A stretch of 64,000 nt of DNA from Colwellia sp. PAMC 21821 (lineage in GTDB: Bacteria > Pseudomonadota > Gammaproteobacteria > Enterobacterales > Alteromonadaceae), in the NCBI RefSeq assembly GCF_002077175.1, contig NZ_CP014943.1, forward strand, positions 2,790,001 through 2,854,000, given 5' to 3'. A program made the position numbers and the translations under genes. Below, in pieces: positions 56,948 to 63,867 of this stretch. Under the pieces are notes generated by a model that was given only the letters and a program-made list of their open reading frames with translations, was not told the origin of the DNA and ran no database searches. How positions within the stretch are numbered: the first letter of the stretch is position 1; every line of letters begins with the position of its first letter.

Positions 56948-57659
56948 TACGGATATGACTAAGTTGGTGGCACAACTTAATGAAAAGCAGAAACAAATAT
57001 CTCAACAGTTATATTTTGGCAATGAGCAAATGCGAGGTTTAGCCAAACGTGTTTGGCGAGTTCAAGAAGATGAACGCAAGCATATTGCCAGAGAATTGCA
57101 TGATGGCGTGGGACAACTTTTAACGGCTTTGATCAATCAATTACAACAAGTGCAAAAGGGTGAGCCGACTATAGCACTGAGTGAAAGTATTGATTTAGCG
57201 CGCCAAGCCTTGTCTGATACTAGGGTGATTTCTCGCCTAATGCGGCCAAGAATTTTAGATGACCTTGGCCTAATTCCCGCTTTAGAGTGGTTAGTGAGAA
57301 TAATGGGCGAGCCAGAAGAGGCCGAGATTGAATTTCATCATCAGATAAATGCCGATATAGATAGCGACACGCAAACCTTAGCTTTTCGTGTCATTCAAGA
57401 GGCCTTAACGAATGCTATTAAGCATGCCAAAGCGAAGACCATTATCTTAAATGTAATCGCAACAAGTAAACTGTTAATGATTAAAATAAAAGATGACGGT
57501 ATCGGTATGCCTCAAGGTACAGAAGATAATCCTGATGGTTTTGGCTTAGGGGCTATGCGTGACAGAGTCAGTGCTTTTGGTGGCCAATTAACCATTAATT
57601 CATCACCTAATCAAGGTTGCGAAATCAAGGTTTTAGTGACAGGAAGAGAAATGTCATGA
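56937..57659 (+). CDS. soluble NarX-type sensor histidine kinase
   Basis: This 240-residue kinase has no signal peptide, transmembrane helix or recognisable sensor domain. A short N-terminal helical region leads into the HisKA_3 phospho-acceptor helix with His55 (HIARELHDGVGQ). The ATPase domain carries the N box (VIQEALTNAIKHA), and the G boxes DDGIGMP and GFGLGAMRDRV. It must take its signal from another protein; the overlapping kinase gene and the FHA protein are candidates. ATG 56937 overlaps the kinase stop by 11 nt. Its partner regulator overlaps it by 4 nt. Confidence 0.93.
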   Translation: MSNNTDMTKLVAQLNEKQKQISQQLYFGNEQMRGLAKRVWRVQEDERKHIARELHDGVGQLLTALINQLQQVQKGEPTIALSESIDLARQALSDTRVISRLMRPRILDDLGLIPALEWLVRIMGEPEEAEIEFHHQINADIDSDTQTLAFRVIQEALTNAIKHAKAKTIILNVIATSKLLMIKIKDDGIGMPQGTEDNPDGFGLGAMRDRVSAFGGQLTINSSPNQGCEIKVLVTGREMS

Positions 57660-58294
57660 TCAGCGTACTTATTGCCGATGACCATACTATATTACGCCAA
57701 GGTCTGGTCAGTTTATTAAGCAAGGATGAAAATATTCGCGTGGTGGCTGAGGCTGCAGACGGCGTAGAAGCGATTAAAAAGGCTTTGGATTTAAAGCCAA
57801 CTGTGATTGTTATTGATATCAGCATGCCAGAAATGAATGGCATGGAAGCAGTTAAACGCTTGCATGAGCAATTGCCAGAGGTCAAAGTGTTAGTGCTTAC
57901 TATGCATGAAGAGCAAGAGTATGTCATACATATGGTCAGAGCAGGGGCATCAGGTTACTTGTTAAAAGACAGTGCAAGTGATGAGTTAATTGATGCGGTT
58001 AAAGCCTTAGCAGAAGGTAAAACCTATTTTAGCCAATATGCCGCCAGTGTTTTAGCCACGCAATATAATAAACCCGCCGAAAGTTGGCAAGACCCTTATA
58101 AAAACCTAACTAATCGTGAACGTGAAGTATTTCATTTGATTATAGAAGGTAAAACGACAAAAGAAATCGCTCGTTCGTTAGATATTAGTGTTAAAACTGC
58201 TGAAAACCATAGAGGCAAAGTCTTAGACAAACTAGATGTCGCTAATGCTGCAGAATTAGTACGTTATGCCGCTAAACACCATTTACTCATGTAA
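57656..58294 (+). CDS. NarL/FixJ-type response regulator
   Basis: This 212-residue regulator has an N-terminal receiver (ISVLIADDHTILRQG, phospho-acceptor Asp54 in VIVIDISMPEMNG, conserved Thr and Lys in VLVLTMHEE and YLLKDSASDE). The C-terminal LuxR-type HTH is LTNREREVFHLIIEGKTTKEIARSLDISVKTAENHRGKVLDKL. ATG 57656 is in an ATGA overlap with the histidine kinase stop; the open frame upstream (from 57617) lies inside that kinase. Its likely targets include the flanking protease promoters (see findings). Confidence 0.95.
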   Translation: MISVLIADDHTILRQGLVSLLSKDENIRVVAEAADGVEAIKKALDLKPTVIVIDISMPEMNGMEAVKRLHEQLPEVKVLVLTMHEEQEYVIHMVRAGASGYLLKDSASDELIDAVKALAEGKTYFSQYAASVLATQYNKPAESWQDPYKNLTNREREVFHLIIEGKTTKEIARSLDISVKTAENHRGKVLDKLDVANAAELVRYAAKHHLLM

Positions 58295-58349
58295 TACGAT
58301 TTTACAGTTCTATAGCTAATTTTTTCCACATGAATCAAGTTATTATAAA

Positions 58350-58389
58350 TCAGGTGTTTTACCTTATCCCTTCTAGGGGTTTATCCTGA
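58350..58389 (+). promoter_or_regulatory. paired 17-bp operator-like motifs upstream of subtilase 2
   Basis: TCAGGTGTTTTACCTTA (58350-58366) and CTAGGGGTTTATCCTGA (58373-58389) start exactly 23 bp apart, as the pair before subtilase 1 does. Both have AGG-N7-CCT arms. They end 61 nt before the ATG of the second protease. Confidence 0.6.
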
Positions 58390-58449
58390 TTCTTTAGCGC
58401 CTTGTTGTTTGACATGCTAATGATGTCGAAACAACTTAGGTTACTCCCA

Positions 58450-60909
58450 ATGCTTAAAACTACACTAAAAAATAAATTGCTGATCGCTGGCCTAATGGGG
58501 GCAGGTTTACTGTCTTCTAGTCTCTCTGCTAAATCTTTTGGACCTGAATTACAAGGCTTGATGTCAACAGCCGCAGTCCATGATGTCTTCGAAGTTATTG
58601 TTACATTTGAAGGTGAGGGTGCAATAAATACTGAACGTTTAAATATTATAGAATCTGCTGGTGTCATCGGCGGTGTTAGCTTTAAGCAATTACCAATTGT
58701 TGGTATTAACGCAACAAAAGCGCAAATTGAACAAATATATGCCTCAAATAAAGTGCGTTCTGTTTGGTATAACGCGCCACTTTCGTTAGAGAATGATGGC
58801 GCGACACAAATTACTGGCGTTGACCGTTTACGTGCTGACTCAACAATGAGAAACCAAGGTACGCCATTTTCTGGTCGTGGTATCGGTGTTGTCGTTAACG
58901 ACTCAGGTGTTGATGGTACACACAGCGATATTAAATATCCAAACCACGTTGTACAAAACGTATTAGCGCAAACTAACTTACATTCATTGTCAGATATTTT
59001 ACCGATTACTTATCAAGAAGACACAGCCAACACTGATATTGCTGGCGGCCACGGTTCACATGTTGCCGGTATTATTGGTGGCAATGGTGCGATGTCCATT
59101 GGTAAATACCAAGGTGTAGCTCCTGGTGCAAAAATCATTGGTTACGGTTCAGGTGCTGGTCTCTTCATTTTAGATACGATTGGTGGTTTTGATTATGCAT
59201 TAACCCACCAATTTGATTATAACATTCGCGTTATATCGAACTCTTTCGGCAGTACCAGTGATACCGGTACTGATTTTAATCCTGATCATCCAACTAACGT
59301 CGCCACTAAAGCTTTATCAGATAATGGTGTCATTGTTGTTTTCTCTGCTGGTAACTCAGGTAGTGGTGAAGCGACTATCACAGGTAACTTTAAAAAAGCA
59401 CCATGGGTGATCACCGTTGCAGCAGGCGATAAAGAAGGAAAATTGGCTGATTTTAGTTCACGTGGCGTCAAAGGCAAAGGCGGCGAAGTAATGGTTGACA
59501 ATGAAATTTTTCATTGGGAAGACCGTCCAACGATTACAGGACCAGGTGTTGATATTATTTCTACACGTGCATCTTTATCGAGCTTAAGTGCGTTAAGTAT
59601 TGGCGATGACAGTGAAGTCATGGCACCTAACCATGTACCTTATTACACTTCTATGAGCGGCACGTCTATGTCAGCACCTCATGTTGCGGGTATTGTTGCT
59701 TTGATGTTAGAAGCTAACCCGAACCTATCATGGCGTGAAGTAAAAGCAATTTTACAAGAAACAGCAACTAACATGCCGGGTCGTGAAACGTGGGAAGCCG
59801 GTGCTGGTTATGCGAACGCATATGCTGCAGTAAAATCTGTTGTAGATGAAAGCTTAAATTTTGGTAGTACAACAAAAGTTGAGCGAGATTTTAATGCTAA
59901 AGCACTAACGTCGGTTCAAGCAGAATACGGTGATACGGTTACCTTTAGTCCTGTAGGCGATAGTGAAGGGACTGTTATACCAGTGAAAGCTGATGCTTCT
60001 ATGGTAATGGTACGTGCAAATATTGATGATAATACGGTTGGCTTATCATTAACTAGCCCAAGTGGTAAACGTTACGGTTCTAGTATTGCTTTACCTGTTT
60101 TAGGGCAAAATATTGCGGTAACGGCTCCTGCTGAGGCAGGAAACTGGATATTGAAAGCAAATGGTATTGGTGGTATTTCAGGTGTAACGCTTGACCCAGC
60201 GGGTGTTACTAACGGTTACGCGGTTCCAGGTGATATTGCAGTATCAATTAAAATTATTAAAACTGACGGCTATACAGGGCTTGGCGATGTGGAAAACCAT
60301 CCTGCAAAATCATTTATTGAATATGCGGTAAGTGAAGAATTAGTTGATGCAAATGCCGATGGATTTGAACCTAATGAAACCTTAACACGTCAAGAATTAG
60401 CTGACTTTTTAACCTTAGGCGCAGGTATTCGTCAATCAAACTTAGCAACTACAAGTGCCTTTAACGATGTGAGTGGCCAATATAGTGCAGCGATTAATGC
60501 GGTTAATTCACAAGGTGCAGCATTACGGAATACGGCACAAAATCAAGCGCCGGTATTAACAGGCTCTGCAAGTAGTTTTAATCCTGAGCAAGCTGTTGAT
60601 CGCACGCAAGTAGCGTACTCTTTGGTGCAATCACTGGCATTACAACCTTTAGCAGAAAGCTTTAGTGGTGATATAACAGCGATTTTTCAAGACCAACGCG
60701 TAGTACTAGCGGATCAAGCAGAAATTCCTGCTGAATTAAAAGGTTATGTTCAACTGGCATTAGATTTAGGGATATTAAATGCACACTTTGACATTCAACA
60801 AGGCCCCTATGATTTAGAGCCAACTATTATTGCTAACTTTAACGGTGACAATGTAGTAACTCGCGCAGATTATGCGGTAGCCGCGACAAGATTTTTTAAT
60901 AACTATTAA
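58450..60909 (+). CDS. secreted S8 serine protease with SLH-like C-terminus, paralogue 2
   Basis: This 819-residue protein is paralogous to the protease at 49178 over most of its length. ATG 58450 gives a proper signal peptide (MLKTTLKNKLLIAGLMGAGL and LSSSLSAKS); the frame is open from TTG 58402 but adds a poor N-terminus. The propeptide-like region precedes the catalytic residues Asp151 (VVNDSGVDGTHSD), His201 (GGHGSHVAG) and Ser406 (SGTSMSAPHVAG). SLH-like repeats follow (GLGDVENHPAKSFIEYAVSEELVDANADGFEPNETLTRQELADFL). The protein is likely secreted and surface-held. The gene stands after the regulator gene with its own promoter region and ends at a strong terminator. Confidence 0.93.
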   Translation: MLKTTLKNKLLIAGLMGAGLLSSSLSAKSFGPELQGLMSTAAVHDVFEVIVTFEGEGAINTERLNIIESAGVIGGVSFKQLPIVGINATKAQIEQIYASNKVRSVWYNAPLSLENDGATQITGVDRLRADSTMRNQGTPFSGRGIGVVVNDSGVDGTHSDIKYPNHVVQNVLAQTNLHSLSDILPITYQEDTANTDIAGGHGSHVAGIIGGNGAMSIGKYQGVAPGAKIIGYGSGAGLFILDTIGGFDYALTHQFDYNIRVISNSFGSTSDTGTDFNPDHPTNVATKALSDNGVIVVFSAGNSGSGEATITGNFKKAPWVITVAAGDKEGKLADFSSRGVKGKGGEVMVDNEIFHWEDRPTITGPGVDIISTRASLSSLSALSIGDDSEVMAPNHVPYYTSMSGTSMSAPHVAGIVALMLEANPNLSWREVKAILQETATNMPGRETWEAGAGYANAYAAVKSVVDESLNFGSTTKVERDFNAKALTSVQAEYGDTVTFSPVGDSEGTVIPVKADASMVMVRANIDDNTVGLSLTSPSGKRYGSSIALPVLGQNIAVTAPAEAGNWILKANGIGGISGVTLDPAGVTNGYAVPGDIAVSIKIIKTDGYTGLGDVENHPAKSFIEYAVSEELVDANADGFEPNETLTRQELADFLTLGAGIRQSNLATTSAFNDVSGQYSAAINAVNSQGAALRNTAQNQAPVLTGSASSFNPEQAVDRTQVAYSLVQSLALQPLAESFSGDITAIFQDQRVVLADQAEIPAELKGYVQLALDLGILNAHFDIQQGPYDLEPTIIANFNGDNVVTRADYAVAATRFFNNY

Positions 60910-60931
60910 GAGTTGTAGACCTCTGGAAGCA

Positions 60932-60965
60932 AAGCCCACCATTTTGTATTAGGTGGGCTTTTTAT
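60932..60965 (+). terminator. Terminator of subtilase 2
   Basis: AAGCCCACC (60932-60940) pairs with GGTGGGCTT (60952-60960), then TTTATT. Confidence 0.85.
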
Positions 60966-61076
60966 TAACAGCAATAACGTTAAAAGTATTTTAATAAAGA
61001 TTAAGCATTATTTAATCTGATTGGTTTAACGATTCGCTGCCCAAGTTATAAGCAAATAAACAAAAGGTATAATCCC

Positions 61077-61748
61077 ATGAAATTTAAATCTATAAACCGT
61101 TTACTTATTGGTTCAGTGTTGTCTTTAAGTTGTTTAGTGAGCTCGGCACAGGCTGGCTTGATCACTATTGGCGCGCTAACCAGTAATAATGATGGCTCTA
61201 CTACCGTAATTAACGATACGCTAAATAATCTTGAATGGATGCGATGGAATGAATCAGCTAATTTTAATTATGCTGAAGCTTTATTGCAGAGTACGTCAGG
61301 TTGGACAATAGCTGGTGCAAACCAAGCTAATTTATTCCTCGATGCGTTATATAACGGTATTAGCCACGGATGCTCTGATAACACCCCAGATCTTTTATTT
61401 TGCACAGACAATGGTACTTTCACCAGTGCACAATACACCGCATTGTTGGGCGATTCTTCAACACGAGATTTAAGTAGTGCTGATGCAGCATGGTTCTATG
61501 ATGACGAAATTACCGATGGTAAAGCCGGTTTTTTAAACTTAACCTCTGGAACAAGCAACCAAAAGTATAATACTTATGGCACTATTGCTACAACTGAAGA
61601 ACATAGACTGTTGAGTGATGGGACGATTGGTTGGTTAATGTATAGAACAACGTCAGTGCCAGAGCCTACGACACTGGCTATATTTGCATTAGGCATTATC
61701 GCTTTAGCCTCACGTCGATTTAAGAAGCAAGTTTCACTGCAAGATTAA
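61077..61748 (+). CDS. PEP-CTERM-anchored secreted protein of unknown function
   Basis: This 223-residue protein has an N-terminal signal peptide (MKFKSINRLLIGSVLSLSCL, VSSAQAG) and a C-terminal PEP-CTERM signal: the VPEP motif, a hydrophobic helix (TTLAIFALGIIALA) and a basic tail (SRRFKKQ). Such proteins are processed by an exosortase (EpsH/XrtA family), which is not in this window. The body has WMRWNESANFNYAEALLQS and DAAWFYDDEITDGKAGFLNLTSGT; I do not recognise a domain. It lies after the second protease, outside its terminator, so has its own promoter. Confidence 0.88.
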   Translation: MKFKSINRLLIGSVLSLSCLVSSAQAGLITIGALTSNNDGSTTVINDTLNNLEWMRWNESANFNYAEALLQSTSGWTIAGANQANLFLDALYNGISHGCSDNTPDLLFCTDNGTFTSAQYTALLGDSSTRDLSSADAAWFYDDEITDGKAGFLNLTSGTSNQKYNTYGTIATTEEHRLLSDGTIGWLMYRTTSVPEPTTLAIFALGIIALASRRFKKQVSLQD

Positions 61749-61831
61749 CAAGCTTTGTTGTCTATAACTTTTATCTTAGATGATTAATCAAAGTTAATAG
61801 CTATCGAGCAGTTTTCATTAAGTTATTATAT

Positions 61832-61885
61832 AAATAAAGAAAATAAAGAAAATAAAGAAAATAAAGAAAATAAAGAAAATAAAGA
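61832..61885. repeat. 9-bp tandem repeat AAATAAAGA
   Basis: Six perfect AAATAAAGA units lie immediately beyond the terminator of duplicated unit copy 2. Copy 1 has a single unit at the same place. The remaining part of the 61749-62086 gap is the duplicated unit. Confidence 0.95.
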
Positions 61886-61890
61886 AAAAA

Positions 61891-61912
61891 AAGGACATCA
61901 AACGATGTCCTT
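61891..61912 (-). terminator. terminator of repeat copy 2, probably also of fadD
   Basis: On the minus strand AAGGACATC pairs with GATGTCCTT, followed by a T tract (TTTTTTTTCTT). The tract continues as TCTTTATTT repeats. Confidence 0.85.
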
Positions 61913-61985
61913 AAAATGAAACAAATTAACTATGTAAAAACGTTGTGTGAATCGGGGAAGATCCAAAAACAAATCTATATTAGTG

Positions 61986-62042
61986 TCATTTAATAGCGCC
62001 GGCAAACGAGATAAATTCATTTAATAGATGAATTTTTTTCAT
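61986..62042 (-). CDS. 18-residue small ORF, copy 2
   Basis: The ORF encodes MKKIHLLNEFISFAGAIK, the same length as copy 1 with the core LLNEFISFA conserved. It starts 44 nt after the fadD stop codon on the same strand, so it could be translated from the fadD transcript. In copy 2 the first codons also form an RNA hairpin (AAATTCAT/ATGAATTT). Confidence 0.35.
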   Translation of the reverse strand: MKKIHLLNEFISFAGAIK

Positions 62043-62086
62043 TCGCTCAAGCAAGTTATGCGTTTTAATTTTTAATCAATATACGC

Positions 62087-63715
62087 TTACCTTAACTCTC
62101 TTCGCAATAATTTACCTACGGTTGATTTTGGAATTTCATCAAGAAAAACCACCTGTTTAGGTACTTTATAAGCAGTGAGTCCTTGGCGACAATAATCAAT
62201 AATATCTTGCTCAGTGATACTTTGCTCTGCCTTAACAACAAAAAGCTTCACAGCTTCACCCGTTCTGTCGTCTGGCACGCCAATGCAAGCTGACTCTAAT
62301 ACACCTGGCATTTTGGCAACTTCAGCCTCAATTTCATTTGGGTAAACATTAAAGCCAGAAACATTAATCATGTCTTTTTTACGATCAACAATATGGAAAA
62401 ATCCACCATCATCAAGCATGGCAACATCGCCCGTTTTAAAGTAACCGTCTGCTGTCATAGACTCGGCAGTTGCTGAGGGGTTATTCCAGTAGCCTTGCAT
62501 TACTTGTGGACCCTTAACGCACAATTCACCAGATTGGCCTTGCTGCACTGTATTGCCACTATCATCTCGAATAGAGATATCAGTATTAGGTAAAGGTACA
62601 CCTATACCTGAAATATACTCACTTTGATCACGATTACCAAAATTTAAGGTTACAACTGGTGAGGTTTCCGATAAACCATAGCCTTCATATAATCTAGCGC
62701 CGGTGACTTCTTGCCATTTATCTGCAACGGCTTGTTGCACTGCAGCACCACCACCAACACAAACTTTCAACGCTGAAAAGTCTACTTGATCAAATCCAGG
62801 TGTATGCAGTAAACCGTTGTATAAGGTGTTTACACCGGTGAAAGTTGTTGCACGCGTATTTTTCCAAACTTCAACAAAGCTTTCCATATCGCGTGGATTT
62901 GTTACTAAAACATTTTTAGCGCCAAAACAGAAATAAGCTAAGGTGTTCGCCATTAAAGCAAAGATGTGATACATCGGGATCGCAGTAATAATGATGTCAT
63001 TACCATGGTCAATATGATTTTTAGTAAATTCTTGATATTGCAAAATATTGGCAATTAAATTGCCATGACTCAACATCGCACCTTTAGACAAGCCAGTAGT
63101 GCCACCTGTGTATTGTAGATACAATAAGTCATCGTGACTCAATGCCGGTTCAGACAACTTAAGCTTTTCACCTTGAGTTAAAGCATCGGTAAACTTAATC
63201 GTATCAGTCAAACGTTCGTCAACAGGTACACAAGGTAAACCTTTATTGACCAAGTCGTCTAAGTCGATAGTAATAATGTTTTTTACATCAGTTTTATCAA
63301 GTATGTCAGCGAGCATTTTGCTTGATTGAGCAAATATAATGATGGTATCAACTTGAGCGTCGTTAAGTTGATGTGTTAGCTCTCTTGCTGTGTACATGGG
63401 GTTTACGTTTACTTGCACCGCACCAACACGAATGATTCCCCACATAGCGACAGGGAAGCATAAAGTGTTAGGACACATTAGGGCTACACGCTCACCTTGA
63501 ACAACATTGAGCTTATTTTGCAAGTAAGCGGCAAAGCATCTCGATAGCTCTTCAACTTGTTTGAAGGTAAGCTCGGCACCAAAATTACTAAAGGCGGTTT
63601 GCTGCTCATATTTAGTGGTCGTTTGATGAAATAAATCTATTAAAGAATCATAACGATTTAAATCGACTTCATGAGCCACGTTTTCTGGATAGTTTTTCAT
63701 CCAAGGTTTAGTCAT
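62087..63715 (-). CDS. fadD: long-chain fatty acid-CoA ligase
   Basis: FadD activates fatty acids to acyl-CoA with ATP, feeding beta-oxidation and uptake. From ATG 63715 it has 542 residues. Upstream, AAAGGA sits 6 nt before the ATG; the in-frame open stretch further upstream has no family similarity. Motifs are the AMP-binding P-loop YTGGTTGLSKGAM, YGLSETSP, and GYFKTGDVAMLDDGGFFHIVDRKKDMINVSGFNVYPNEIE. The protein ends with PKSTVGKLLRREL, containing the adenylation lysine. It follows an aldehyde dehydrogenase gene on the same strand by 144 nt. Confidence 0.96.
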   Translation of the reverse strand: MTKPWMKNYPENVAHEVDLNRYDSLIDLFHQTTTKYEQQTAFSNFGAELTFKQVEELSRCFAAYLQNKLNVVQGERVALMCPNTLCFPVAMWGIIRVGAVQVNVNPMYTARELTHQLNDAQVDTIIIFAQSSKMLADILDKTDVKNIITIDLDDLVNKGLPCVPVDERLTDTIKFTDALTQGEKLKLSEPALSHDDLLYLQYTGGTTGLSKGAMLSHGNLIANILQYQEFTKNHIDHGNDIIITAIPMYHIFALMANTLAYFCFGAKNVLVTNPRDMESFVEVWKNTRATTFTGVNTLYNGLLHTPGFDQVDFSALKVCVGGGAAVQQAVADKWQEVTGARLYEGYGLSETSPVVTLNFGNRDQSEYISGIGVPLPNTDISIRDDSGNTVQQGQSGELCVKGPQVMQGYWNNPSATAESMTADGYFKTGDVAMLDDGGFFHIVDRKKDMINVSGFNVYPNEIEAEVAKMPGVLESACIGVPDDRTGEAVKLFVVKAEQSITEQDIIDYCRQGLTAYKVPKQVVFLDEIPKSTVGKLLRRELR

Positions 63716-63807
63716 TTTATTTCCTTTAGCATTAGCTGCATTGATGCTTGAAAAATAGAGTCGTACAAGCAAAGTAGATTGAAACTCTACATTGAGTCAA
63801 ATTTTTA

Positions 63808-63867
63808 TTACTCATTAAGTCACTTAACAGGTCATTTAACAAATCACTTAACTAGCCAATTAACGAA
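63808..63867. repeat. degenerate 12-bp tandem repeat upstream of fadD
   Basis: About five imperfect units resemble TCACTTAACAGG, for example TCATTTAACAAA (63832-63843) and TCACTTAACTAG (63844-63855). They cover the end of the aldehyde dehydrogenase gene and the leader before fadD. Confidence 0.6.

Larger units (their letters stand above)
61877..62042 (-). repeat. copy 2 of the ~165-bp duplicated small-RNA/small-ORF unit
   Basis: This copy aligns with 48851-49014 from the A/T tract through the terminator, the hairpin GGATC-TTCCCC-GATTC (minus strand, from plus 61949-61964) and an 18-codon ORF. The hairpin is kept although its stem differs: an A-U pair in copy 1 becomes a G-U pair here. Minus-strand transcription could come from the fadD transcript. 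Confidence 0.8.

Noticed and set aside
57617..57655. Upstream extension of the response regulator frame
   Set aside because: It adds 13 basic residues before a normal receiver start; ATG 57656 in the ATGA overlap is the usual coupled start.
48851..62042. Integrative element or prophage bounded by the duplicated unit
   Set aside because: No integrase, transposase, phage or conjugation gene and no tRNA target are present. Only the direct repeats support mobility, so I kept it as a recombination hypothesis.
63716..63859. FadR-type operator upstream of fadD
   Set aside because: I looked for the FadR palindrome (TGGTCNGACCA core) and did not see it; only the 12-bp degenerate repeat is there.
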